In this document: positions 1 through 14,104 of the stretch, in pieces
Layout of the letters: each line of letters starts with the position of its first letter
How positions within the stretch are numbered: the stretch's first letter is position 1
Assembly (NCBI GenBank): GCA_965112735.1
Contig: OZ218956.1
Location: 3,410,001-3,474,000 of the forward strand
Direction of reading: 5' to 3'
Source: Phaeosaccion multiseriatum
Taxonomy: Eukaryota; Ochrophyta, other classes
Length of the DNA: 64,000 nucleotides
Made by a program: the position numbers and the translations under genes
Notes under the pieces: generated by a model
What the model saw: only the letters and a program-made list of their open reading frames with translations
What the model was told of the DNA's origin: nothing
Database searches by the model: none

Positions 1-107
1 CTCGGTAATGTAAGGCCCTTTCCAATTCAACGTCTTAGTATGAGCCAAAGTCTTGGCTGATACAACACCCAACAGTGGACGAAAAAAGAAAACTGACACG
101 TCCTCAC

Positions 108-1321
108 CTCCTTCATGATTCCCTGCATCTTGGGGTTCTGTAGCAGCCCCATCAGCTCGGGGTTGCTCATGGCTTTTTGCATCATTTCCGGCGTGAACCC
201 CCCGGGGAGCTTTCCCTCTGAATCAGTCATTTGCTTTAAAGTCTCCTGTACAGTATGGAAAGAAGTTGAGAATCAAGGGCGCAGTCTGCAAGTTCAGGGG
301 TGCGAGCGCAAAAAAAAAGCATAGCAAGTATCCCCTTCCCTTCTTCCCTCCATCCCTCCCTTCTTCCTGCCCCTCCCCCCCCCCCCATACCATCTCCCTC
401 CCTCCTCTCCTCCTCTTCCTCTTCCTCTCTCTCCTTTTGCCATCCCCCTCCCTCCCCCCCCCCTTTGTGCTCCCTCCTCCCCCTCCCAGACACCAGCCCC
501 GCCCCCTTACCGGGTCGCTGGCCTTCTTGACCCCCTCCTGGAAGTCAGCGTCGAAGCTGGCCTTTTGCGACTCCTTGGAGAAGTCTTCCAGCACCTTGGG
601 GTCCGCCTTGCCCAACAAACGAGCGTCTGCCAGGAGCTTGGTCAGCTCGTGCTGTGGAGCAGGCAAGACAGGCACGGGGCGTAGAGTTTAGATGGCAGCA
701 GGCGTGGGTGTGAGGCCAAGGAACGGACGCAACGGACGCAATATGCAACAAGTAGGAAGCAGCGGCAGAAGCGGTGATATGGTGCGAGAGCAACCCTGAG
801 CAACCCTTTTCAACGGCAGAGGCAGGCGCAGGAACGCTCTTCATTCGGGGGGATGGGGAGGAGATTCGAGCAGCATGCGACACAGGCTGAAGCGAACGAT
901 ATCAAGAGTGAAGCCTCTCCCCCCCCCCCCTCCACCGAAGAAAGGGCGGAGGGAGAACACTGCTTGCAGAGCAGGGGGTGGAAGCAAACTGTCCACAAAA
1001 GACCTCGCTCCGCTTTCCCATTACCTTCTCGAAGCATCCCACGTAGCTCACTCCGCGCACGTCAAGCTCGGCTTTGATCTCTGCCACTCTCATTTGGTCA
1101 GGGTCCATCTCAGCGCCCTCGCTCATGGCCAACCTGCTGCCCCTGGTCCGGCGCTGTCGCACCACGGCAGCCCGCACGCGCGAAGAGCAGCTAGGACGGG
1201 AGAGTCCAGCTGCGCCGCGTGCGACCGAGCTTCTTTCTACGGATGCCGGTGGTGCTAGCGGAGTGAGGACGAAAGCGCCTGTCCACGAGGCCAGCAGGGG
1301 GAGAACAACCCATCGAAGCAT
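108..1321 (-). CDS. Plastid-targeted SAP-like / STI1-like protein (3' end outside window)
   Basis: Three exons are visible on the minus strand: 1321-1025, 651-511 and 245-108, all phase 0 with GT-AG introns. The last donor (107-106, GTGAGG) leads to an intron running off the window. The visible 192 residues begin with a hydrophobic signal peptide ending in 'SWTGAF-VLTP', which fits the heterokont plastid-targeting motif with F at +1, followed by an Arg/Ser-rich transit-like stretch. Residues about 76-99 (MRVAEIKAELDVRGVSYVGC) resemble the SAP/ARMET-like helix-turn-helix. Residues 166-192 (MMQKAMSNPELMGLLQNPKM) are the Asn-Pro-rich start of an STI1/Hop DP repeat. STI1 repeats are known from HSP70/HSP90 co-chaperones and from Tic40 of the plastid envelope, so a plastid chaperone-adaptor role is my inference. 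The start was chosen as the ATG directly before the signal peptide. It lies head-to-head with the sepiapterin-reductase-like gene. Confidence 0.75.
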
Positions 1322-1677
1322 TTTTGCTCCTCTCTTTCCCGATTCCAGATACCTGAACCCTTGCGAGGCACTTCTGGGGAAGCCTAATACGCGTTTCAAG
1401 GAATCAATGAAGGACGCAAGGTGGTAGAAGAGCAGGCGCGTCAAAATGCCTCCTTGAAGCTGCTTGTGGCGCGGAGAAGGAGATGTTCAGTTTCAGTTTC
1501 AGTTTCAGTTTCAGTTTCAATTGGTTGCCCCCTTTTCTTCAATGTCTCATTTCTCACCTTCTTCGTTCTTCGGGGTGTATGTTTCAACCTGTCCTCCTTG
1601 CTGTCACGCTCCTTAGTGTTTACGTTTCCAGAGAGAAAACAAGCCAACTGATACAGAAAGAAAGAGAGAAGAGCACC
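1322..1677. promoter_or_regulatory. Divergent intergenic region with TTTCAG repeat
   Basis: This 356-bp gap lies between the start codons of the leftward SAP/STI1 gene and the rightward sepiapterin-reductase-like gene, so it must hold both promoters. Positions 1487-1519 carry five to six tandem TTTCAG hexamers. No TATA box was recognised with confidence. Confidence 0.5.
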
Positions 1678-4183
<2,506 letters not shown>

Positions 4184-4888
4184 AGCTGCTCCTCTCCTCT
4201 CTGCCTGGAGTGGTGAGAGATGTCAGGTATCTCCCAAGCTGAGTGCTATCGTTGCCGTCAAGGAGAAGAGTGGTGCGAAATGACACTGTTCGTGGTGCTG
4301 TCCTTACCCAGAGACGCAGGAAGTTTGCTTGCTTTATGCCAAATGCTGTCGAATGAGCTCTTCTCAGTGAGTTGGATGGCTGGTTTGTGAATGAGTGAGT
4401 AGGAAGAGGGGGTGAGTGAGTGATATGAGTATTTGATCGCTCAATTCAAGGGTTGCGTTCGGCACACACTGTGTCATCCTATGCACACTATCAAGGGGCA
4501 TATCGGCATAACGCTCATGGTCGTGTACGGAAGACAGCAGTCATCCACCAACACGCATCGAACCGAATCAACTTTTGAGGAATCTATCACTCACTCACTC
4601 ACTCACTCACTCACTCACCCACCCACTCACGCACTCCACGCACTCCACTTACTCACTCACTCCGCAGTACAGCATACGATACAAACAATACAAAGTACAG
4701 GGGCGCATTCATGTCCACCTATGCGTTGCACGTACAGCACATTCACATTCACGAACACGAGTACTTTTAATGCTTTTCATAACCATTTCATTAGTTCAAG
4801 TGTCAGGCAGGGAGGTTGCTGTGCTGTGGTGTTGTCGTTGTGATTTTCTATTTATGTACTGTCTTGTCTTAGAGTGCTGCTTCTCCAC
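4184..4888. other. Convergent intergenic region
   Basis: This stretch of about 0.7 kb lies between the 3' end of the sepiapterin-reductase-like gene and the 3' end of the minus-strand coiled-coil gene. It contains a CACT repeat (about 4587-4640) and otherwise unremarkable sequence. No coding region with splice or homology support was seen. Confidence 0.6.
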
Positions 4889-6641
4889 CTACGAGCCTCC
4901 TAGGCTTGGGCGGCTAGGAGGATTTGGATCATGCTTCGGCTCTCCAGTGAGGATGTTGTACCCGCAACGAGAGTCTCCGAGCTTGTTCAAATTGTTCGAC
5001 CGCAGAGTCGCTCTGTTGGGGGGGTGGGGGTGCGTGCGTGCGTGCGTGCGTGTGTTTGTGTGTGTGTGGGTGGGGGTGTGGGGGTGTGTGTCGGTGTGGG
5101 TGTTTACATGGGTGGGTGTCCAGAGGGGAGGGGAAAAGGCCAGGAGAGAGATTTGAGAGGGGTGTGTGGAAGAGAATTGAGTGCCACAGCGCTGAGCTTC
5201 TTTCCATGCTCACTGACCACTCACGAACGCACGCACTCAATCACATCTCGCGCCCTCCCTCCTTCCCCGCCCGTATGCCTGCCTGCCCATACGCCTGCCT
5301 ACACATCCCATACACCTCTACACGACTGTCCATATGCCTACCTGTACTTGACCATGTCGTCGGAGTATTTTAGCCTCTCCCCTTCCTTCCCGTCATTGTA
5401 GCGCAGTGAAATCATGTTGTATGGCACGCCGCTCTCGTTCTTCTTGGCCTTGGCGCTGTCCTCCTGGGCCCGCACTCCCTTCCAGTGCTCCTATGACAAG
5501 GGTCAGGAGTGAGTGTTAGGAGGGTCCAGGGTGTCAGTCAGGGGTGGAAAGGATGTGGAGGGTGTCGAGAGTCGAGGGATACCACAGCCAGTCACAACGT
5601 ACAGCCAACACTACCCTACTACGGCTCCTGTCTACTCCTGCTCCTGCTCCTGCTTCTCCTTCTCCTCTTTCTCCTTCGTACTACTTGTTACCTCCTCGTC
5701 GTGTACTTTCTTCTGCATGCCGTCCCAGCGCTCCCTCTCTCTGTCGAGCTTCTGATTTCTCCTGACGAGGTTCACTTGCTGCTTCTTCTCGAACTGTGCC
5801 TGGCGTCGGAGGTATTCCTCCCCAACCACGTCGGAGTGGAAACGATCGGCGTCTGTGAAGCACAGAGCGAGCAGCGCCAGTGCCCAGTGCCGCCCATCAG
5901 TATGGTCAGGGCGTGGAGGGATGAGGGTAACGAGGGTAGGGAAGGTAAGAGGGTGAGGAGAGGGGGGAGGAGGGCTCGCTGGCCCGTGTCCAACGTGCCT
6001 TGACTTCGAAAGACGTTCGTTTCCTCTCCCTTACTCAGAGGCTGCAAAGTGGTCGGCCGCGTGACCACGTGTGACCCACCCTGACCCCTTACTCCTTCCC
6101 ATGTCAGTAGAGAGACTGCCTGAGAGCGTGCCTGCCGATCCAGTACACAGTTGTTTCTCTCACTCCCCCTCCTCCCCTCCCTTTCAATCCCCTGACCCCC
6201 CGGGCTCCTGCAGGCGAGGCACCAAAGAGCTTTGCTGTGCTCAGCAGTATCCGCTCTGTAATGCTCTGCAGTTCAGCAGTTCCCACTGCCTACCCACCAA
6301 CGCACCTGCGATAAAGCCTGCCGCCCCTGATTGCAGCTCGGTCAATGAGACTCCCTCTGGAGGGAGGTTGTCCCTGTACTGCCTCGCTGCCTTGCCCGCT
6401 CTGTTGATGAGGCGGTGTTTTTCTAGCGCTACCTTGTCCTTCATCGCCCGCCGCTCGAGTCGAGTCAGAGGCTTTATGTTCCGCTGTGCAAACGATTGGT
6501 TTGTGGTTTGGGAGCGGAATGGGAGAGCGTTTGTGTGAGTTTTAGAGAGACTGGAAGTGAAAGAGACGAGGGATCGATAGCTGGTCAAAATCTCTCACTT
6601 ACAAAGCCATAGTCACTCGACGTTGGTTGGCCTTCCTCCAT
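4889..6641 (-). CDS. Conserved coiled-coil protein, possibly flagellar/ciliary
   Basis: Five exons on the minus strand: 6641-6603, 6483-6306, 5852-5692, 5490-5342 and 5012-4889, giving 216 aa with matching phases. The protein is rich in Arg, Lys, Glu and Gln, and its middle (EYLRRQAQFEKKQQVNLVRR) is predicted coiled coil. It ends with a conserved-looking block: 'PYNMISLRYND', 'LKYSDDMVKYRATLRSNN' and 'GYNILTGE'. Reading exon 4 without splicing hits a TAG that overlaps the donor (AG|GTAGGC). Splicing there joins 'DDMVKYR' to 'ATLRSNNLNKLG', which restores what looks like a family motif. I have an impression, not a firm recognition, that such YR-ALR / YNxxTGE proteins belong to flagellate-restricted sets. 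An open in-frame extension exists upstream of 6641 ('SWLNGDLEWERGQRSQARKRA'), so the start is uncertain. Confidence 0.62.
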
Positions 6642-7328
6642 GGCCCTCTTCCTCGCCTGGCTTCGCTGTCCCCTCTCCCACTCCAAGTCTCCGTTCAGCC
6701 AGCTGATTGATAGTTGGCTACACGCCGCCCTCCTCGCGCCCTTCTTTCCTCTCAATTCCTTCTCTTCTCTGTAACGGGATACTCGTAACGGCGACTTCAG
6801 AAGTCGATCATATCGAATTCAAAAGTAGAGGTCAATTGACCACCAGGCGGGTACCGATGGGTATCCCCAAAAAAACAAAAAAGAGGAAGAAATTCACACA
6901 CACACAATATAGGAAAGCTTGTCGCGGTTGCGTGATTGAGGTAGGCTGAGAGCAGGAGTGGAGAGAGGGGGGAGGTATCTGGATTGTCCGAGAGGGGAAG
7001 GGAGGCACAAGATCTCCAAATAACAGGGCCCCCGTTGGGGAGTTTGTGTAGCATGAGACGAAAGAAAGGGCGAGTAGGGCCGCCGCCGGAAGGGACGCTT
7101 GGCTGGCGGCGCGCGTGGTACGCCACGAGATGGGGTTGCTGCATTGGTGTATGCGTCTCACCCGCTCTCCTTCTCTTCCTCTCTTCCCCCCCTCCTGTTT
7201 GTTTCCCTCTCCTTGGCTCTGTGTCCAATTGCTTGCTGGTGCTGCTGCCGGTGCCACCCCTGTCGCTTCTCCCATGCCTCGCTATCCACAGCAGCAGTCT
7301 GCCCCTGGGAACTGTACTCGAAGGCATT
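6642..7328. promoter_or_regulatory. Divergent region upstream of topoisomerase I and the coiled-coil gene
   Basis: This 687-bp gap lies between divergent start codons. It includes a possible in-frame 5' extension of the minus-strand gene (to about 6760) and a pyrimidine-rich stretch just upstream of the topoisomerase ATG at 7329. No clear core promoter element was identified. Confidence 0.4.
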
Positions 7329-10300
7329 ATGGCGGATAGCAGCGATAGCGAAGACGACGTGCCCATTGGGAAGCTCAAGGCGGTGAAGAGGAAGAGGGAG
7401 GCGGCAGCCGACAACGGCGATGATGATAGCGACGACGAAGACGTCCCTCTAACCAAGCTCAAGGCCTCCAATAGTGTGGGGGGGGGTAGTAGTACCAAGC
7501 GGAGAGGCAGCTCCGGCAAGAAGCAGAGCTACAAGGAGGAGGATAGTGACGAGGACGAAGAGGACGCATTCGAGTCTCCAAAGAAGAAGAAGAAGACGAC
7601 GAAGAAGCTGACGGTGTGTATACTGGTTTGTTTGGGGATGCATTTTCCCTTGTTCTCTCCGCCGTCCCTCCGCGCCCCTCCGTCCCTGACTCCCTCGCTC
7701 TGTGCCTACGCTGACCAACAAACAACGCCATTAACGCCAACTTCAGAAGAGGAAGCCGGCCGATAGCGAGGGCGACGAATCGGAAGATGACGGCATTGAC
7801 CACGACGACGAAGACGAAGACATGGACGATGACTTCGTGGATGAGGAGGAGGAGGAGGCGGGCGCTAAGAGGAGAGGCAGCGGCAAGAAGAAAGCGACGA
7901 AGAAGGCCTCTGCCAGCAGAGCCAAGGGCAAAGCCAAGCCTCGCACAAAAGCAGCCCCTAGTACCAAGGGCAAGGCCACCAAGAAAGCGGCGCCCAAGAA
8001 GGAGACGTGAGTGACTGTGGAGACGGGAGGCAGGAGGGTGGAAGGGGGAGGGTGGGTATGGGTGGAGGGGAGGGGAGGCAGCAGCTGTGCTGTGGCAGTT
8101 GGTGAAGTAGAGCAACGGAGAGAGTAACCTCGCCCCCTGTGTCTCCCCTCTCTCCCTCCCTCTCTCTATTTGCTCTTTTGTTGCGCCACCTACCTCCCAG
8201 TGTACGCAAGGTGAAGGAGCTGACTAAGCTCGACAAGATCGAGCAGGCCCTCAAGGCCTACAAGTGGTGGGAGGCACCCGCCCTGCCAGAGGGGAGGCAG
8301 TGGTACCACCTAGAGCACAACGGTGAGGGACGGCAGTCGATGGAGAGGGAGGAAGGGAAGACGGGGTACAGCCTCCGTGGGAGGATGGACTCGAGCGCCT
8401 GAACACACCCACACCCACACACACACACATCTGTCTTTCTGCCTGCTCTGTGTGTGTGTCTCTCTCTCCTCCCTCCCTCCCTCTCCCTCCCCTCTTTCCC
8501 TCTCTCTCTCGACCCATCCACCCCAACTTTTAGGGATCAACTTCCCTCCCAACTACGAGCCGCACGGAGTGAGGATGTTGTACAATGGGGAAGAGGTGGA
8601 CCTCACCCCTGCCCAGGAGGAGCTCGCCACCTTCTTCGCCAAGGAGAAGGTGAGGGAGTGAGGAGGGGCAGCAGCAGCAGCAGGAGGAGGAGAAAGAAGA
8701 GGAGGATGAAGGGGCTTCCCACGCTGCGCTTCATCCCAACAGACTCCCTTATCTCCTGCCTCGTCCTTCGGGCGTATAGTCTAAAGCTCTCTCTCTCTCT
8801 CTCTCTGTCTTTCTCTATCTCACTGTCTATGTGTGCGCGTGGGTGGCCAGGCTAGAGAGAGCACATCTCCACAGCTAAGCAACCCCGACACGGCAGCCAA
8901 GTTCACCAAGAACTTTTTCGATGACTGGAAGCAGCTGCTGGGCAGCGGTGAGAAGGGTATATACAGCGTAGAGAGAGAGAGGGGGGGAGGGAAGGAGGGA
9001 GGGAGGGAGGGAGAGAGGGAGGGAGAGGGGGAGAAAGAGAGCAGTGAGTACAGCGCGTTCTCACTTCGTGATCGCTGCCATTGATACAGAACACATGGCC
9101 GGCAGAAGACTCCCACCCACACTCCTCTTTCCACACGCATGGGCATTGAAACTCACACTGCCCCTGCCCCTGCTACAGGACACACCATCCGCAAGTTCCG
9201 CAAGTGCGACTTCGGCCCCATCGTCACCCACCTCAACCACCTCAAGGAGGTCAATCAAGCCAAGACCGACCTCGAGAAGCAAGAGCTCAAGAACGAAAAG
9301 CAGGAAATCGTCCGGAGGTAAGTGCGTGGGTGTGTGTGCGTGTGTGTATGTCTGTGTGTGTGTGCGTGTGTGTATGTATGTCTGTGTGTGTGCGTGTGTG
9401 TATGTCTGTGTGTGTGTGCGTGTGTGTATGTCTGTGTGAGTGTGCATGTGTATGTGTGTGCGTGTTTGGGTGCGTGTGATTGTGTGCGTGTGTGTTTACT
9501 CGCAGGATTGGGTAGTGTGTGTATTCCTTGCTCCCCATCCCTCCCTCCTTACCCCCTCCCTCCCTCCCTCCCTCCTCTATTTTAGATTCGGCCTCGCCAT
9601 CTGTGACGGTCACTTGGAGAAGGTGGGCACCATGACAGTGGAGCCCCCCGGCCTGTTTCTGGGTCGAGGTAACCACCCCCTCATGGGCAAGTACAAGAAG
9701 CGGACCATGCCACACAGCCTCACCCTCAACATCGGGGAGGTGAGGGAGGGAGGGAGGGACGGATGAATGAATGAATGAATGGATGAGGGCTATAATTGGC
9801 GGTAGCAAGGGCAAGGGCTATAGGGGGAAGGAAGGTCAAGCACTGACGTATCTCCTCCCTCCCTCCCTCCCTCCCCCTCCAGAGCGCCGCCACTCCTGCG
9901 TGCAACGTGCCGGGCTTCGCGTGGGAGGTGCGTCGTGGCAAGCCCCTACTGCGTATCTTGCAAACTAAACCTCTAACTGCGTATCTTGCAAACTAGACCT
10001 CTAACTGCGTATCTTGCAAACTAAACCTCTAACTGCGTATCTGGCAAACTGAACCTCGAACTGTCCATCTTGCAAACTAAACCTCGAACTGCGTATCTTG
10101 CAAACTGAACCTCGAACTGTCCATCTTGCAAACTGAAAAAGTGTTTGAGAGAGAGGGTAGTGATTGTTGGGAGGTGTGAGAAAGACAGAGAGATAGACAG
10201 ACAGACAGACAGACAGGGGAGAGAAGAGGGGCGCTTTGCTGGCTCACTGAACTCTTGCTCACTTCCGCTTTCGCTTTCTTTTGAGGCTCGGAGGCTGCCC

Positions 10301-13300
10301 TTTACATGCCCACCCGCAGCCACACCCACCCCCAGCGCCTAGGCTCTCTCTCCCTTTCAGTCGTCCAGTAGTGCAGAAAGAATGCCCTATAAAACGACTT
10401 CTTCACCGTTCCTCCCTCTCCCTCCCCTTTCCCACACCCACTCCCACTCCCTCCCACTCTCCCTCCCTGACTCACTCCCTCCCCCTCCCTCCTTCCCCCC
10501 CCCCCCTTCCTCCCTCTCCCTTCTCCCCCCCCCCCACCCTCTGCACCTTCCCTCCAGTGTGTGCAACACAAGCCCAACGTGGTCGGTCTCGCCTCTTGGA
10601 AGGAGAATGTGCTCGGCAGCAACAAGTACGTGCAGCTCAGCGCTGCCTCCTCCTTCAAGGGAAAGAGCGACATGGACAAGTACGATAAGGCAATGAAACT
10701 CATGGGCTACATTGAGAAGATTCGGGCCGACTACACCAAGACCATGAAGAGCACAGACCGCCTCACACGGCAAATCGCCACGGCGGTGTGGATCATTGAC
10801 AGGTGCTTGTGGGTGGGTGTGTGCGTGAGTGTGTGCGTGCGTGCGTTAATGTGTGTGTGCGTGTGTGTGTGAGCATGCATACAGGGGCACAGTCAAGCGT
10901 ATAGATAGGCACCTTCCCGACCAACGCCCACGCCAAACCCTCACACCACACCCACCCACCCACCCACCCAACTTACTCTCCCAATCCACCCACCCACCCA
11001 TCTACCACCCATCTACCCACACGTCCTCAAATTCAAACTCAAATGAGAAAGGCTGGCGCTCCGTGTGGGTGGCGAGAAGGGGGAGGACGAGGCAGACACA
11101 GTGGGGTGCTGCTCCCTCCGTGTGGAACACCTTAGCTTCTCAGAGGATGCCAATGCCCACGAGATTGAACTCGAGTTCCTGGGCAAGGACTCTATGCTCT
11201 TCAAGCAAAACATCGACTTTGAGCAGTACGGGGAGGTGGGCTTGCAGGTGTTCATGAACTTGCAGGGCTTCGTCAAGAAAAAGCGGCCGGCGGAGGATGT
11301 CCTAGAGAATCTGACACCAGGTAAGGTAGGGGTAGGGTAGGGTATTATAGGGTAGAGAGCTTCCTCTGAGCTCCCAGACGCATCGATATTCGATCTGTTC
11401 GATACTCATCGATTTGCTCGACATGTTTTCGGTATTCGATACTGATCGACGGCACTGGAAGTGAAACCGAATCTGAACCTGACCCTGCCCTGACCCTGAC
11501 CCCTGCTCTTGTCCCCCTGCCCTTGACCGTGAGCCCAGGTATCCTGAACCAGCACCTGCAGAGCCTGATGCCGGGTCTGTCAGCCAAGGTGTTCAGGACC
11601 TTCAACGCCTCCTTCACTCTGCAGAACGAGCTGCCCAAGGCCGAGGATCTCAAAGGCCTGAACCTGCAGGAGATTATCGTGGAGTACAACGCCGCCAATA
11701 AGAAAGTCGCCATCCTGTGCAACCATCAGCGCACCGTCAGTACCGCGGCCAAGGAGAGCTTGGACACATTCAACGGGAAGCTGGAGACACTCAAGCAACA
11801 GGTGGGTGTAGTATGTCAGTGGGTGTGGGCGGGTGGGCGTGTGTGGGTGGGTGGGTGTTGAGTGTGAGGGAGGGGTGTTTGTGTATTTGCATGCGTTTGC
11901 ATGCGTGCGCGCGTGTATGCGTGGTGCGAGCTTTGCTGGCCTGCAGCGTAGTCGTAGGACTAGTAGTAGTAGTAGTAGTAGTAGTATAGTAGTAGAAAAG
12001 AAAGATAGTAGTAGTAGGAGGAGGAGGAGAAGTAGGAATAGAGTAGGAGTAGGAAAGTATAGTAGTAATAGTAGCTGGTAGTAGTAGTAGTAGTAATTAG
12101 TAGCAGTAGCAGTAGTAGCAGGAGTAGTAGTAATAGTAGTAGAAGTAGGAGTAGAAGAAGCAGTAGAGTAAAAAGGAGGTGTGAGGCACCCCACCTCACC
12201 TCCTCTCCCTCCCTCCCTCCCTCCCTCCCCCCCTCCTCACCTCCCCCCTCCCCACCTCCCTCCATCTCTCTCTGTCTCAACAACTCGCTTAGCGCAAGGA
12301 GCTGAAGGAGATGAAGAAGCTTATCGCGAGTGGCAAGGAGAAGAAGGTAGTGCTGAAGGACGAAGACAAGTCTCTGTCGGAGAGCATCTCCAAGGCCCTA
12401 CAAGACTCCAAGGTAGGAGGGGGATGGAGGGAGGCAGGCAGGCAGGCAGGGACGGGAGGAAGGATTGAAGGAAGGAAGGAAGGGAGGGAGGGAGGGAGGG
12501 AGGGAGGGAGGGAGCCCCTCTCTCTTTTCCTCTCCCTCCCTCACTCCGTCCCTCCCTGCCCCCCCTCTCGGCCTTTTTGCATCAGCGTCAACCAACCAAC
12601 TAACCACCCAACCCCCCACCTCCCACCTCAAAACCATCCAACCCAACCCATAACCCAACCCATAACCCGACCCATAACCCAACCCATAACCCAGCCCATA
12701 ACCCCACCCATAACCCAACCCATAACCCAACCCATAACCCCACCCATAACCCAACCCATAACCCCACACCCCACCCCCGTCTAGGACTCACTGGCGAAGG
12801 CCACGACCGTGGACCAGAAACTCGCTGCCTCGTCAGCAAAGAAGGAGGCGATGAAGGAGCGAAAGGAGCTTGCAGGCAAGAAGTTCGATGAGATGCATTT
12901 GTTCGCCAAGACGCCCTCGGCTGAGCAAGTGGACGGGAGGATCAAGAAGTGGGCGGAGAAGATTGCCAAGATGGAGACCGACATTCGGGATAAGAACGAG
13001 AACAAGGAGGTGGGTGGTATGCCTGTTTGCCTTGTCTATATATCAATCTGTCTATCTATCCATCTGTCTGTAAGTACCCGAATTATGAACTAGCCCTGTA
13101 TACCCGAACCCTGACTCCTAACCCTTTTTTCACTCCCTCACTCTCTCACTCCCTCACCCACCCACCCACCATCGTGCCCATCCTACTCACTTGCCCACCC
13201 CACCCCCTCACCCACCCCACTCACTCACACTCACCCACCCACCCACTCACTGATCGTTCTCTCACTCACTTGCAGGTGGCTCTGGGCACGAGTAAGAAGA

Positions 13301-13575
13301 ACTACATGGACCCGCGAATCACAGTGGCATGGTGCAAGAGGAACGAGGTGCCCATCGAGAAGGTGTTCCCAAAGACGTTGAGGGATCAGTTTGTGTGGAG
13401 CATGAATGTGCCGCCGGATTGGGCCTTTTCCTTCCAAACCATCAAGGACGCGGAAAGGAAGAGCGCAGAGATTATCAAGAAGGCCCTCGGAGGGGGCGGG
13501 GAGGAGGAGGACGAGGAGGAGGACGAGGAGGACGGGGAGGAGGAGGAGGAGGAGGAGGAGGAGGAGGAGGGCTGA
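7329..13575 (+). CDS. TOP1: DNA topoisomerase I (type IB, eukaryotic)
   Basis: Fourteen exons: 7329-7613, 7747-8006, 8201-8322, 8534-8649, 8851-8947, 9179-9317, 9586-9739, 9883-9927, 10558-10802, 11052-11320, 11539-11801, 12293-12412, 12785-13009 and 13276-13575, giving 879 aa. A charged, Lys/Asp/Glu-rich N-terminal domain (residues 1-190, nuclear-localisation-like clusters) precedes the core. The core shows '[16 protein letters not shown]', '[16 protein letters not shown]' and '[12 protein letters not shown]'. The catalytic residues are visible: Arg492 (LALR), Lys533 (FLGKDS), Arg597 (KVFRTFNAS), His640 (LCNHQR) and Tyr790 ([10 protein letters not shown]), which forms the 3'-phosphotyrosyl intermediate. 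The enzyme relaxes supercoils in the nucleus. Unusually, an acidic tail (poly-Glu, about 30 residues) follows the active-site domain, where most family members end soon after the Tyr. The acceptor of exon 10 (GAAAG) lacks a pyrimidine tract. Confidence 0.96.
9949..10138 (+). repeat. 28-bp minisatellite in TOP1 intron 8
   Basis: About 6.8 copies of a 28-bp unit (CTGCGTATCTTGCAAACTAA followed by ACCTCTAA) occupy the 5' third of TOP1 intron 8. Later copies alternate CTGCGTATC with CTGTCCATC, suggesting a higher-order 56-bp unit. It differs in complexity from the dinucleotide-like filler in other introns. Confidence 0.9.
11958..12170 (+). repeat. (TAG)n-rich tract in TOP1 intron 11
   Basis: Degenerate AGT/TAG trinucleotide repeats fill most of TOP1 intron 11 between the GT-rich 5' part and the CT-rich acceptor region. 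Confidence 0.85.
12640..12766 (+). repeat. Telomere-like CCCATAACCCAA repeat in TOP1 intron 12
   Basis: A 12-bp period alternates CCCATAACCCAA with CCCATAACCCCA, about ten units, directly before the acceptor of exon 13. The units look like diverged C-rich telomere repeats, but they lie inside an intron of a housekeeping gene. Confidence 0.85.
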
Positions 13576-14104
13576 GCCACTCCTATCCCCTGAGGAGTGC
13601 CTAGGGGCGGGGGGGGGGCTGGAAGCGATCGTGTGTGTGTGCTGTGTTTCAGCGCTCAGCGTGTCGCTCGCACTTACTTCCTTCGTCGCTAACCAGCGAA
13701 GCAATCAGTCAGGGCGAAGCGTTCAGTCAGAGGCAGTGGGACCGTCAGCAAGTCAGTCAATCGGTGGCTGAGCGGAAGGATAAGATGAAGGGTTCATCCC
13801 GAGAAATGTACGGCCTACAAACGACGCGAGTTTGATGCGGTTTGAGTTAGAGTTTCGCTTCAAACTGTACCCGCACCCACTGTGAACGGTGTATTGGGGG
13901 GCTGGAGCAAGCTTTACTGGAGCAAGCTCTAGGGGCAAAGGTTGCCTTCCTTGACGTATTGTGTATTGTGTAACACGCGCTTCCCCTCAGCCTCCTTCGC
14001 TTAGGATAGCAGCGCTTCAGAATAGTGTCGACGCGAGGCAAGGAAGCATTCTTCCTCCTCCTCCTCCTCCTCCTCCTCCTCCTCCTCCCCATTCACTGTC
14101 CCCC
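13576..14104. other. Convergent intergenic region
   Basis: About 0.5 kb lie between the topoisomerase stop and the channel-gene stop. A (CCT)n tract at 14055-14092 abuts the channel stop codon. No gene was seen. Confidence 0.6.

Noticed and set aside
1487-1519. TTTCAG array as telomere repeat
   Set aside because: Only five to six units, not a known telomere motif, and located in a promoter region.
1483-1677. N-terminal extension of the sepiapterin-reductase-like protein
   Set aside because: The frame is open upstream of 1678 but translates the TTTCAG repeat. The Rossmann fold begins a few residues after the ATG at 1678.
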